Assembly (NCBI GenBank): GCA_964509205.1 | Contig: CAZDVW010000004.1 | Location: 17,232 to 81,231, forward strand | DNA: 64,000 bases | From: Duodenibacillus sp964509205 | GTDB taxonomy: Bacteria; Pseudomonadota; Gammaproteobacteria; Burkholderiales; Burkholderiaceae_F | Reading direction: 5' to 3' | Shown here: in pieces, positions 43,534-52,379 of the stretch | Layout of the letters: each line of letters begins with the position of its first letter | Position numbering within the stretch: position 1 is the first letter of the stretch | The notes under the pieces: model-generated | Databases searched by the model: none | Seen by the model: only the letters and a program-made list of their open reading frames with translations | Told to the model about the DNA's origin: nothing | Translations under genes and position numbers: made by a program

Positions 43534-45015
43534 TTAGATGTCATTGACGGCAGAAGCCACTGTATCGAAGTTCTTCTTCATTTCTTCACTGGGTTCTTCC
43601 GTCATCAAACTGACGCAGAAGATGGCGATGCTTGCAAAGACAAAGCCGGGAAGAATTTCATAAAGTCCGAACCAGGCGAAGTGGTGCCAGATAAGAACGG
43701 TGCCGGCACCGGTAATCATGCCGGCAAGAGCCCCGCTTTTGTTCATCCGCTTCCACCAAAGACCGATCAGGATCACGGGACCGAAGGCGGCACCAAAACC
43801 AGCCCAAGCGTAGCTCACAAGGCCGAATACGAGACTGTTCGGATCCAGTGCAATCACAATGGCAATCATTGCGATGAGAAGCACCATGCCGCGGCCAAAA
43901 CACATGAGTTCAAATTCCGAGGCTTTCGGACGAATGAAAACGCGGTAAAAATCTTCCGTTAATGTTGAGGAACAGACCAAGAGTTGGCAGGAAAGGGTTG
44001 ACATAACGGCCGCAAGAATTGCCGACATCAAAATACCGGCAATCCAGGGGTTGAAAAGCTGTTGGGCAAGAACCATGAAAATTCTCTCGTTGTTCTCGGC
44101 AACGAGAGAAACTTGACTGGAATGTTCTGCAAAATAGGCAGCACCGAAGAAACCGACGGAAACGGCGCCCGAAAGGCAAAAGATCATCCACATAATGGAA
44201 ATTCTTCGCGCATTCGGCATGACGCGAATCGATTCGGCCGCCATAAAACGGACCAGAATGTGCGGCTGCCCGAAGTAACCGAGTCCCCAGACAAGAAGGC
44301 TTACCACACCAATCACTGTTTGACCCTGCATAAGATTAATCATGTTAGGGTCAATTTCAATGACGCGTTCCACGGTGGCAGAAAATCCGCCCAAGTCTGA
44401 CATGACGACAATCGGAGTGACGACCAAAGCAATGCACATGAGCGAAGCCTGAATGGCATCTGTCCAACTGACGGCTAGAAAACCTCCGATAAAAACGTAG
44501 GCAATTGTGGCCGCGGCTCCCAACCAAATGGCTGTTGAGTAGGGCATATCGAAGGTGCTCTCAAACAGTCTGGCACCGGCAACCATACCGCTTGAGCAGT
44601 AAATTGTGAAGAAAATCAGAATCACGAAAGCCGAAATAATTCGAAGAGAGCGGCTCTTATCGTTGAAGCGGTGCGTGAAAAAGTCAGGCAACGTCAAGGA
44701 ATTGTGTTCAAGTTCTGTGTAGAGTCGAAGTCTGGCTGAAACAAGTCGCCAATTAAAATAGGTTCCGAGCGTCAGTCCGATGGCAATCCAGCTTTCGCAT
44801 AGCCCCGATGCATAGGCGGCTCCGGGCACGCCCATCAGAAGCCAGCCGCTCATGTCGCTGGCACCGACGGAAAGAGCTGTAACAATGCCGCCGACGCGTC
44901 GCCCTCCGAGAATGTAATCATTGAAATTGCGCGTATAAAAATAAGCACAAAATCCGAGGGTAATCATCAGAAACAAATAACTGCAAAATGTCACAGCAAT
45001 CGGATTGTCAAACAT
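43534..45015 (-). CDS. putP: Sodium/proline symporter
   Basis: 493 residues with about 13 membrane helices, SSS/SLC5 family. YILGGRRVGGIVTALSVGASDMSG at the N-terminus covers TM2; the Na+-site motif is GASDMSGW and the family loop is SWTDAIQASLM. It imports proline with Na+. Substrate is inferred by similarity of length and the R-G-G-R/GASDMSGW pattern. The 3' end meets the cysE terminator. Confidence 0.9.
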   Translation of the reverse strand: MFDNPIAVTFCSYLFLMITLGFCAYFYTRNFNDYILGGRRVGGIVTALSVGASDMSGWLLMGVPGAAYASGLCESWIAIGLTLGTYFNWRLVSARLRLYTELEHNSLTLPDFFTHRFNDKSRSLRIISAFVILIFFTIYCSSGMVAGARLFESTFDMPYSTAIWLGAAATIAYVFIGGFLAVSWTDAIQASLMCIALVVTPIVVMSDLGGFSATVERVIEIDPNMINLMQGQTVIGVVSLLVWGLGYFGQPHILVRFMAAESIRVMPNARRISIMWMIFCLSGAVSVGFFGAAYFAEHSSQVSLVAENNERIFMVLAQQLFNPWIAGILMSAILAAVMSTLSCQLLVCSSTLTEDFYRVFIRPKASEFELMCFGRGMVLLIAMIAIVIALDPNSLVFGLVSYAWAGFGAAFGPVILIGLWWKRMNKSGALAGMITGAGTVLIWHHFAWFGLYEILPGFVFASIAIFCVSLMTEEPSEEMKKNFDTVASAVNDI

Positions 45016-45101
45016 GGCGTATGCTCTAAACTTATCGTGGTGATTCGGTGCAGGTTACACCTTGAAAAAACGCCCATTCTACTCTTAGGGAGGATCAGAC
45101 C

Positions 45102-46520
45102 GTGTCGGGAATCGGCAATAGTTTGAGTGAAAATCTTCAAACGTTGTTTGAACGCCAAAAGCAAGATTTTGACGCTTCCGATTTGTCATGGGAAAAGGAA
45201 TGGAATTTGCGAAAGAAGCGTCTGACTGTTTTAAGACGTGTAGTTTGCGACAATGCCCGTGACATCGCCCAAGTAATTTCCTCGGATTTCCACGGGAGAC
45301 GCTTTGAGGAAACAGCACTTTCGGAGCTGATGCAAGTTACGGCGGAGATTGATCTCATGCTGGGCAAAGCAAAACGGTGGGCTGAAACGGAAAGTTGTCC
45401 CACGCCGTGGAAATTTTTCCCGGCATCGAGTCGGACGGTTTGCCAGCCGCGAGGAGTTGTCGGTGTCATCGGGGCATGGAACTACCCGCTTGCTTTGAGT
45501 TTAATGCCCGTTGCAGACGCACTGGCCGCCGGCAACCGCGTCATGATCAAACTGCCGGAGCGAAGTCGGGCAAGTTCTGTATTTCTGGAGTCCCTTTTAA
45601 ACAAGGCCTTTGATCCGACGGTGCTTGTGGCTTTCGTCGGAGATAGAGAGTTTGCCAAAGCATTTTCGAACCTTCCTTTTGATCTTTTGTTCTATACAGG
45701 CGGGGCAGCGGTCGGACGGGAGGTGATGCGGGTAGCGGCGAGCAACTTGACCCCCGTCGTTTTGGAATTGGGTGGAAAAAGTGAAGCTCTGATTGCTCCT
45801 GAAGCGGATATGAAACAGGCGGTGAGACGCCTTCTTGTCGGGAAGATCCTCAATGCCGGACAAACGTGCATTGCTCCCGATGTTGTTCGCGTTCCTGCGT
45901 CGCAACTCGGAGTGTTTATGGAAACCGTGCGTTTTTTCATCAAGCGTCTGTGTCCGAATCCGCAGAAGGTCACGGCGCTCATCGATGAAGTACAGGCGCA
46001 AAGGATTCAGGGACTTCTTGAAGATGCAAGATTGCACGGAACGCGTATTGAAAAAATAATGGATCCTGTTGCAGGCGATGTGTTTCGCCCCGGTTTCTTT
46101 CTTATGATCGATCCGCCCGAAGAGGCGGCTGTTTCGAAGGAAGAAATTTTTGGTCCGCTTTTCCTTGTCAGGACATATGACGATATTGAGCAAGAGATAA
46201 AAAAGTTACGGGCACGGACGGAAAAGCCGCTTGCTCTATATTGGTTTGATAGGAATAAAAAGCGCATTGCACGTATAGAACGAATGATTCCTTGCGGCGG
46301 CGTGACGGTAAATGACACACTGCTGCACTTTGCCCAGAACCGGCTTCCGTTCGGAGGAATTCGAACAAGCGGCATCGGTCAGTATCACGGGCGTGCCGGT
46401 TTCGATGCGATGAGCCATCGCGTCCCTGTTTTTGAACAATCACGTTTTTCATGTTTCGGTTGGCTTGATCCGCCGTATTCCTTGGCGGCAAAAGCTCTTA
46501 TTCGATTTTTTATGAGGTGA
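45102..46520 (+). CDS. Aldehyde dehydrogenase (coniferyl-aldehyde/class 3 type)
   Basis: 472 residues from GTG 45102. NAD(P)-dependent ALDH fold: general base in LELGGKSEA, catalytic Cys in AGQTCIAPD, NAD loop GVIGAWNYP and FTGG-type FYTGGAAVGREV, then EEIFGPLF and LPFGGIRTSGIGQYHG. The C-terminal hydrophobic patch near PPYSLAAKALIRFF suggests membrane association, as in class 3/fatty ALDHs. Substrate is not fixed by sequence. It lies 4 nt before a flavin reductase gene. Confidence 0.9.
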   Translation: MSGIGNSLSENLQTLFERQKQDFDASDLSWEKEWNLRKKRLTVLRRVVCDNARDIAQVISSDFHGRRFEETALSELMQVTAEIDLMLGKAKRWAETESCPTPWKFFPASSRTVCQPRGVVGVIGAWNYPLALSLMPVADALAAGNRVMIKLPERSRASSVFLESLLNKAFDPTVLVAFVGDREFAKAFSNLPFDLLFYTGGAAVGREVMRVAASNLTPVVLELGGKSEALIAPEADMKQAVRRLLVGKILNAGQTCIAPDVVRVPASQLGVFMETVRFFIKRLCPNPQKVTALIDEVQAQRIQGLLEDARLHGTRIEKIMDPVAGDVFRPGFFLMIDPPEEAAVSKEEIFGPLFLVRTYDDIEQEIKKLRARTEKPLALYWFDRNKKRIARIERMIPCGGVTVNDTLLHFAQNRLPFGGIRTSGIGQYHGRAGFDAMSHRVPVFEQSRFSCFGWLDPPYSLAAKALIRFFMR

Positions 46521-46524
46521 GCGT

Positions 46525-47100
46525 ATGAACAATGAGTATGTTCTCTCTGTTGAGAGGGAAAAAATTTATCGTTTGTTAAATATCGGTGCGACGACGGTCG
46601 TTTCCGCAAAGTTTGAAAATGAAACCGATGCAATGGCCGCAGCGTGGGCTTGTGCATTGGATCTGAGCCCTTGCAAGGCGACGGTCGTGATTGATCGATC
46701 TCACTTTACGCGTCGTTTGATCGAGAAAAGCGGTATGTTTGTACTTCAACTTCCGACGGTTTCGATTGCCAAGACGGTGATTGATCTCGGAAGCGTCAGC
46801 AAAAATGACGACCCGGAAAAATTAGAAAAGAGTGGGGCGGAGTTTTTTTACGAAAAGGGCTGTGATATTCCGCTTCTCAAAGGCTGTGCGGCATGGATGG
46901 CTTTTAAAGTTATTTCAGAGCCGCATAATGAAAAGACGTATGATCTTCTGATCGGGGAATGCGTTTCAGCTTGGGCCGACAGTCGAGTCTTTCGTCAAGG
47001 TCACTTCCATTTTGAGACAGCTCCGGATTCCTTACGGACGCTTCACTATGTTGCCGGCGGGCACTTTTACGCGATTGGGGAACCGATTCACGTCGCCTAA
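46525..47100 (+). CDS. Flavin reductase-like FMN-binding protein
   Basis: 191 residues. Flavoredoxin/flavin-reductase split-barrel fold: TTVVSAKFENETDAMAAAWA, the LSPCKATVVIDRSHFTRRLI loop and FVLQLPTVSIAKTV. It presumably binds FMN and passes electrons to an unknown partner. Translated 4 nt after the aldehyde dehydrogenase, so likely co-expressed; the joint substrate is unknown. Confidence 0.85.
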   Translation: MNNEYVLSVEREKIYRLLNIGATTVVSAKFENETDAMAAAWACALDLSPCKATVVIDRSHFTRRLIEKSGMFVLQLPTVSIAKTVIDLGSVSKNDDPEKLEKSGAEFFYEKGCDIPLLKGCAAWMAFKVISEPHNEKTYDLLIGECVSAWADSRVFRQGHFHFETAPDSLRTLHYVAGGHFYAIGEPIHVA

Positions 47101-47104
47101 AAAA

Positions 47105-47130
47105 ACAGCGCGAGATATTTCTCGCGCTGT
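47105..47130. terminator. Bidirectional terminator between flavin reductase and guaB
   Basis: ACAGCGCGAGA (47105-47115) pairs with TCTCGCGCTGT (47120-47130), with flanking A- and T-runs. Confidence 0.9.
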
Positions 47131-47154
47131 TTAGATGAAACGACAAGAGTTGTC

Positions 47155-48621
47155 TTAGTTCTCTTGGCGATAGTTTGGCGCTTCCTTCGTGATTTTGACG
47201 TCGTGAACGTGACTTTCGCGCCATCCTGCAGCCGTAATTTCAACGAATTCTGCCTTCTCGCGCATTTCATCAATTGTCCGACAACCGCAGTAGCCCATTG
47301 CACTTCTCAGACCGCCGGCCATTTGATAAAGGATTGTGAGGACGGAGCCTTTATAGGCAACCATGCCTTCAATCCCTTCAGGAACGAGCTTGTTGATGTT
47401 TCCGGAGTTGTTATCCTGGAAGTAACGGTCTGCCGATCCCTTGAACATGGCACCGAGTGATCCCATACCGCGGTAAGACTTATAAGACCGCCCCTGATAA
47501 AGGATAATCTCTCCGGGAGCTTCTTCTGTACCGGCAAGCATTCCGCCCATCATGACGGTGTTGGCGCCGGCTGCTATGGCTTTGGCAATGTCGCCGGAGA
47601 AACGAATTCCGCCGTCGGCGATCAGGGGAATTCCGGTTCCCTTCAGCGCTTCAGCGACATTGCTGATGGCTGTGATTTGCGGAACTCCGACACCGGCAAC
47701 GATACGGGTTGTGCAAATTGACCCCGGTCCGATGCCGACCTTAACAGCGTCAACGCCACACTCGGCTAAGGCACGCGCTGCGGCAGCTGTTGCAATGTTT
47801 CCGCCGATGACTTGAAGGTTAGGATAGTGTTCCTTGACCCAGCGAACGCGTTGCAAAACGCCTTCGGAGTGTCCATGTGCCGTGTCAACGACGATGACGT
47901 CCACACCTGCATCCACAAGTCTTTCTAGACGTTCTTCTGTGCCGGCGCCGACGCCGATTGAGGCTCCGGCAAGAAGTTTTCCTTCTTTATCCTTTGCGGC
48001 ATTCGGGTGTTCTGTCGCCTTAACGATGTCTTTGACGGTAATCAGTCCTTTCAGATTGAAGTTTTTGTCGACAACAAGAACGCGCTCAAGCCGATTTTCG
48101 TGCATCAAACGCTTGGCTTCATCCAGACTGCTCCCTTCCTCCACTGTGATGAGACGTTCTTTCGGCGTCATGACATCCTGAACTTTGGCCTGCATGCGTG
48201 TTTCAAAGCGCAGATCGCGATTTGTGACGATGCCGAGAACTTTTTGATCTCTGACGACGGGAACGCCGCTGATCTTGTGCTCTGCACACATGGCAATCAC
48301 ATCGCCAATCAACATGTCAGGAGAGACCGTGATGGGATCTCCGACGATGCCGGCTTCATGGCGCTTTACGCGTGAAACCTCAATGGCTTGAGCTTCAGCG
48401 GTCATGTTTTTATGGATGATGCCGATACCTCCTTCCTGAGCCATTGCAATGGCAAGGTTCGCTTCGGTTACCGTGTCCATAGCGGCAGAGAGCATCGGAA
48501 GATTCAAACTGATTTCGCGTGTGAGGCGGGATTTCAGTTGAACGTCACGGGGAAGAACAGAGGAGTGGGCGGGGACGAGCAGAACGTCGTCAAAGGTAAG
48601 AGCTTTCTGAAGAAGACGCAT
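47155..48621 (-). CDS. guaB: IMP dehydrogenase
   Basis: 488 residues from ATG 48621; the frame extends to 48660 but the family starts MRLLQKALTFDDVLLVPA. TIM barrel split by two CBS domains (about 95-205). Catalytic Cys in GPGSICTTR (about 302), flap YKGSV-type YRGMGSLGAM. Rate-limiting step from IMP to XMP in GMP synthesis. The leader of about 80 nt is structured and follows a strong -10 element; guaA is not downstream in this window. Confidence 0.98.
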   Translation of the reverse strand: MRLLQKALTFDDVLLVPAHSSVLPRDVQLKSRLTREISLNLPMLSAAMDTVTEANLAIAMAQEGGIGIIHKNMTAEAQAIEVSRVKRHEAGIVGDPITVSPDMLIGDVIAMCAEHKISGVPVVRDQKVLGIVTNRDLRFETRMQAKVQDVMTPKERLITVEEGSSLDEAKRLMHENRLERVLVVDKNFNLKGLITVKDIVKATEHPNAAKDKEGKLLAGASIGVGAGTEERLERLVDAGVDVIVVDTAHGHSEGVLQRVRWVKEHYPNLQVIGGNIATAAAARALAECGVDAVKVGIGPGSICTTRIVAGVGVPQITAISNVAEALKGTGIPLIADGGIRFSGDIAKAIAAGANTVMMGGMLAGTEEAPGEIILYQGRSYKSYRGMGSLGAMFKGSADRYFQDNNSGNINKLVPEGIEGMVAYKGSVLTILYQMAGGLRSAMGYCGCRTIDEMREKAEFVEITAAGWRESHVHDVKITKEAPNYRQEN

Positions 48622-48668
48622 ATATAACCCCAAGGCTGAAATAAAATCGTTCAAATTCAATGCCTACA

Positions 48669-48701
48669 AAGGGGGCGTGCTAACCCCCTTCGGCGGTTAG
48701 C
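48669..48701 (-). promoter_or_regulatory. guaB leader: two mutually exclusive hairpins
   Basis: GCTAACC/GGTTAGC arms (48679-48685 and 48695-48701 on the plus strand) overlap AAGGGGG/CCCCCTT arms (48669-48675 and 48684-48690) by two bases, so only one can form. They cover about +1 to +35 of the transcript implied by the -10 box. Confidence 0.5.
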
Positions 48702-48706
48702 GCCGC

Positions 48707-48712
48707 ATTATA
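48707..48712 (-). promoter_or_regulatory. -10 box of the guaB promoter
   Basis: Exact TATAAT on the minus strand. The -35 is poorer (TAGACA, 19-nt spacer). Start would be about 48700, at the edge of the palindrome. Confidence 0.6.
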
Positions 48713-48843
48713 CCTTGGATCAATTTCTCGGTGTCTAACATCGTCAGAAAAAGTTTTTCACAATTTCTGTGGAGAGAAAACTAGTTTCTCAATGCAGGAG
48801 GGGACAAGTCCTTGATTCTATTAGGATGCTTAATTTTTAGGCA

Positions 48844-49161
48844 CTAAAAAGACTTGACAAGTTGCATTTTTCCGCCGTGCCTTGCCATCGGAGCGTTTCG
48901 GCGTGATCGAGTATTTTGAGCGCGAATCCGACGAGCTTCGATTCGATCGATGATCAGTTCTTGTCCGATATCAATCCGATCGCCTTCGTGCAAAATGGTT
49001 TGCGGAGAAATCAATTGACACCAAAGCCCGAGGCTTGCGGATTGGAAGGGAATGTTTGCCTCTTTCAGAACTTGCTCTGCCGTTGCCCCCTCGGGAACCT
49101 CTCGTTCCTGAAGTTCAGCCTGTCCCGACAGCCTATTGATTTGAGCAATAAAAACGCGCAT
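48844..49161 (-). CDS. rnfH: RnfH-family ubiquitin-like protein
   Basis: 105 residues from ATG 49161. MRVFIAQINRLSGQAELQ, LKEANIPFQSASLGLWCQL and EGDRIDIGQELIIDR match the UPF0125/RnfH family. Normally encoded with ratA beside smpB; here ratA is missing and the gene stands alone, 57 nt from smpB on the other strand. Role uncertain. Confidence 0.82.
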   Translation of the reverse strand: MRVFIAQINRLSGQAELQEREVPEGATAEQVLKEANIPFQSASLGLWCQLISPQTILHEGDRIDIGQELIIDRIEARRIRAQNTRSRRNAPMARHGGKMQLVKSF

Positions 49162-49217
49162 TCGGAGTGTTCGCTTGTTAAAATTCCAAGACAAGCATTA
49201 TAAAAATACTAAGAACA

Positions 49218-49703
49218 ATGGTAGGACCGATAAAAAACAGACGAGCTTCGTTTGACTATTTCATCGAAGAGCGCTTCGAGGCCGGGCTCGTTCTTCGCGG
49301 TTGGGAAGTCAAAAGCGTTCGCGCCGGCCGTGCGACGATTAATTTGGCGCATGTCTACGTGCGAGACGGCGAACTTTTTTTGTGCAATGCACACATGACG
49401 CCCGCAGATCAGATCAGCACGCATGAAAAACCCGAAATGTCGCGGACGCGTAAGTTGTTGATGCACAAACGAGAAATCGCGCGGTTAATTGGCAAAGTCG
49501 AGCGATCCGGGTATGCGTTGGTTCCGTTGGATATCCACTTTAAAAACAATCGCGTGAAACTGTCTCTTGCTTTAGCTCGAGGAAAGAAAGCATTCGAGAA
49601 GCGCGATGACAAGAGTAAAAAAGAGTGGAAGCGCACGCAGGAACGGCTGATGAAAAATGACATGACCCGCGGCAAACCGCGACAGAACTACAAAGATGTC
49701 TGA
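49218..49703 (+). CDS. smpB: SsrA-binding protein SmpB
   Basis: 161 residues, OB fold with a basic C-terminal tail. NRRASFDYFIEERFEAGLVL, GWEVKSVRAGRATINLAHVY and RKLLMHKREIARL are diagnostic. Delivers tmRNA to stalled ribosomes. Its stop overlaps the NUDIX gene start by 8 nt. Confidence 0.98.
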   Translation: MVGPIKNRRASFDYFIEERFEAGLVLRGWEVKSVRAGRATINLAHVYVRDGELFLCNAHMTPADQISTHEKPEMSRTRKLLMHKREIARLIGKVERSGYALVPLDIHFKNNRVKLSLALARGKKAFEKRDDKSKKEWKRTQERLMKNDMTRGKPRQNYKDV

Positions 49704-50295
49704 AAAATCTACTTTTTTTCCTGGGGATGAGACGCTTGCTGAATCGGTTCTCGATGATCAGCTTCTTACCGGTCAGGACTCCTTTATTAAAATGCACCGT
49801 CTGACGGTGAGGCTTCCGAATGGGAAAAGTTCGATTCGGGATGTCATCAGACATCCGGGAGCCTGTGCCATCGTTGCATTGGACAGTGATGGGAAGATTG
49901 TTCTGGAACGTCAGTGGAGGGCTCCCCTTAACTGCGCTTTTTGGGAAATCCCGGCTGGGAAAATTGATCCCAATGAACCCTCTTTGGTGTGCGCCAAGCG
50001 AGAACTGTCAGAAGAGACCGGTCTTATCGCTTCTCGCTGGACATTCCTCGGAACAATGCACAACGCAATCGGTTACAGCGATGAGCACATTGACGTGTAT
50101 CTGGCCGAAGAATTGTCGTCTGTTCAGGCTCATTTGGACGAGAATGAATTTCTCCGCCTAGAACGGCGTCATTGGAAGGATGTTCTTGAGATGGCGCTCA
50201 GCGGAGAGATTTCAGACGCAAAAACGATTTGCGCAATGCTGTGGCTGGAGCACCATCTCCGTGTTCGAAACTCAGATGGCGATATCGAAGATTGA
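49696..50295 (+). CDS. NUDIX hydrolase (ADP-ribose pyrophosphatase type)
   Basis: 199 residues. The NUDIX box is complete: GKIDPNEPSLVCAKRELSEE then TGL (G-x5-E-x7-REUxEExGU with one variation). The IVALDSDGKIVLERQWR strand preceding it and the AIGYSDEHIDVYLAEE loop match the ADP-sugar pyrophosphatase subfamily. It overlaps the smpB stop, and its 3' end overlaps the convergent nitroreductase gene by 24 nt. Confidence 0.88.
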   Translation: MSEKSTFFPGDETLAESVLDDQLLTGQDSFIKMHRLTVRLPNGKSSIRDVIRHPGACAIVALDSDGKIVLERQWRAPLNCAFWEIPAGKIDPNEPSLVCAKRELSEETGLIASRWTFLGTMHNAIGYSDEHIDVYLAEELSSVQAHLDENEFLRLERRHWKDVLEMALSGEISDAKTICAMLWLEHHLRVRNSDGDIED

Positions 50296-50958
50296 TTTTG
50301 GCTTGTAACCGATTGTCTGTGCGCACAGCGGTCTTTGACCGGCAGACAGTTTCAGAGCTTTACGAACAATCTTTGGGTCAAAACTCATTCTTGCAAGGCA
50401 GTTGATCCTCAAGTTGGCGCAGGCAAGATAAACGGCTTCAACTTTGGCTCCTGCTTCGACAGCCGGCCCCTGGTTTTTAAAAAATTCCTTCAAAGCGGCA
50501 TCGTTCTCTTTGGATTCGACGCGAAAGAAACTCTTTAAATAGTCAACGGCAGATCGATGTGTTTCAATCGGGTTTGCAACGTAGACGAAGTGAACGGGAG
50601 CATTGGCGATCAGGGGTTGTGAAAGACAAATGTTTTCGCGGCAATCGCGATCAATCAGAAAAATCAGAGCCCGCCTTGTATTGTCCCAAAGCCAGACGCC
50701 GTTTGATTTGACAACGTAGATGCTGACGCAGTGTTTCCTTAATACGGAGGGCGTTGTCCGTAAACCTTCCTTTTTTGTTGTTAAGCCGTCCGCTGCCCAA
50801 AGAATTGTGGAAAGGTCTTTGTCATTGATTGGGTCATCGGAAAATTCGTAAGCCGAACGTCTTGCGCGAAACGATTCAGAAAGAGTTTTTTCAAGCTTAA
50901 GCGGGCTGGGCAACGTTCTTAAGGTTTCTTCTTGTTCTTTACGCCGGAAAACACGCAT
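50272..50958 (-). CDS. Nitroreductase-family protein, copy A
   Basis: 228 residues. FMN-binding nitroreductase fold: SFRARRSAYEFSDDPINDKD, DLSTILWAADGLTTK, TPSVLRKHCVSIYVV, and a C-terminal SAGQRPLCAQTIGYKPK. It is shorter than classical NfsA/NfsB and resembles the SagB/ThcOx-like group. It follows copy B by 4 nt. Physiological substrate unknown. Confidence 0.82.
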   Translation of the reverse strand: MRVFRRKEQEETLRTLPSPLKLEKTLSESFRARRSAYEFSDDPINDKDLSTILWAADGLTTKKEGLRTTPSVLRKHCVSIYVVKSNGVWLWDNTRRALIFLIDRDCRENICLSQPLIANAPVHFVYVANPIETHRSAVDYLKSFFRVESKENDAALKEFFKNQGPAVEAGAKVEAVYLACANLRINCLARMSFDPKIVRKALKLSAGQRPLCAQTIGYKPKSIFDIAI

Positions 50959-50962
50959 TTGA

Positions 50963-51559
50963 TCAGTCTCCTAAGGTTTCACAACGTGCCGGATATCCGA
51001 TTGTCAGCGCCACGGCAGGAATGTAGCGATTGTCCGGACTCAAGATCGCGCTGACGAGGATCTCATCAAAACTGGCCCGGGCGACGCTGGCAAGTCCCAA
51101 AGCTGTAGCAGCCAGCTGACCGGCCAGAACCATGCAACCGACATCAATGTACCAGCATTTTTCAGCGGCGGTTCCCAGATACTTTTGACAGCGTGTTTTA
51201 TCCAAAGCGAAGAGAAGTGTTACGGGTGCCGTTTTCACAAAATCTTGCCCGAGCGTTGTATCGGCACGTCTGTCGCCTTCCTGAACGGGAAGGAGCCTTG
51301 CTGTGGTTTCATCGTAACGGTGAACGCCGCTTTTATCAAAAACAAATACAGAGACCTCTCTGCAGTCCATGGCTGAGGGAACGGTTCGCAAGCCGGATTC
51401 AGACGTCATGCCTGAACAGGACCAAAGCAACGTGGAAAGCAATGCTGGATCAAGAGGTTTTTTAGAAAACTCTCTTTGACTTCTCCTTTTTCCCAGTGCT
51501 TGTGTCAAAGGACAGACCATGGGAACAGGGTTTGGAAGTTGAAGGGGTTTTGTCGTCAT
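50963..51559 (-). CDS. Nitroreductase-family protein, copy B
   Basis: 198 residues. Same fold: KRRSQREFSKKPLDPALLST, WSCSGMTSESGLRTVPSA, YIDVGCMVLAGQLAATALGL and PAVALTIGYP. Paralogous in layout to copy A, with short gaps, implying one operon of two related flavoproteins. The stop of the membrane protein gene overlaps its start. Confidence 0.82.
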   Translation of the reverse strand: MTTKPLQLPNPVPMVCPLTQALGKRRSQREFSKKPLDPALLSTLLWSCSGMTSESGLRTVPSAMDCREVSVFVFDKSGVHRYDETTARLLPVQEGDRRADTTLGQDFVKTAPVTLLFALDKTRCQKYLGTAAEKCWYIDVGCMVLAGQLAATALGLASVARASFDEILVSAILSPDNRYIPAVALTIGYPARCETLGD

Positions 51560-52368
51560 GCAACGCCTTCGTTGTGAGTGTCTTTGTCAGACTGCGCATC
51601 GCCGAAGAGAGCTTCGTACATTGGCCAGTACGTCGAATAAACAACGGTAAAGACAAAGCAACTCAGGGGGAAATAAATGAACATGTTAATCGAGTGAAGC
51701 CCGAGCATGTCAACCAATTGGCTGGCAATGACAAAACTGATTGCAATGCCTGCGACCAGCACAATGCCGAGTACGAGAATCGGTAAGATGTTTCGCAGAC
51801 ATCCGAAAAAGGAATAAAAGAGAGCTTTTCCCCAGGACATGCGTTTGCTTGCACACAGGAGCGGCGAAAACCAGGTTGACATGAGTCCCGGAATGTACAG
51901 CAACGAGGCGATGCACAAGGGCCACCACGGAAAATGAGTGAAGACGCTCTCCCAAACGAGTCGGTCGTCTGAATTGACCTGCCACTGAGCGGCGTAGGGC
52001 TCGGCAAGATAACCGTACAGAGCCTGAGCGCTGATCAGAACAAGTCCGTAAAAAAGACCAGTTGTGATGAGATTGGTGCGCACGTAGGGATCCGACCATA
52101 CCTTGAGAATAGGCGAGAGACCGGGACGCTTTTTTTGCAGTGCATCGCGTGTGGCGTATCCGATAAGCACTGTTCCGAAGGGCATGAAAATAGCGGCAAG
52201 AACCGAGCCTGCAACAGGAATGATCATGAAAAGCCCCATCAGCGTCGTGTAAAAGAAAACGACTAGAAAAAGACGCGATGCATCAAAGCGGACGGCTTGA
52301 AGTGCTGTCATAAACCAGCGCCAGCCGGCTGTTGCCCCTAAGTGTTTTGAGTGATTTGTTTCTGTCAT
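51556..52368 (-). CDS. BPSS1780-type multi-pass membrane protein
   Basis: 270 residues from ATG 52368. Five or six hydrophobic segments (FLVVFFYTTLMGLFMIIPVA; ILVLGIVLVAGIAISFVIA) separated by short loops with a W-rich N-terminus (GATAGWRWFMTALQAV). This is the uncharacterised membrane family that sits with thrB in many Burkholderiales. Function unknown. Confidence 0.75.
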   Translation of the reverse strand: MTETNHSKHLGATAGWRWFMTALQAVRFDASRLFLVVFFYTTLMGLFMIIPVAGSVLAAIFMPFGTVLIGYATRDALQKKRPGLSPILKVWSDPYVRTNLITTGLFYGLVLISAQALYGYLAEPYAAQWQVNSDDRLVWESVFTHFPWWPLCIASLLYIPGLMSTWFSPLLCASKRMSWGKALFYSFFGCLRNILPILVLGIVLVAGIAISFVIASQLVDMLGLHSINMFIYFPLSCFVFTVVYSTYWPMYEALFGDAQSDKDTHNEGVA

Positions 52369-52379
52369 AAATGGTGTTG

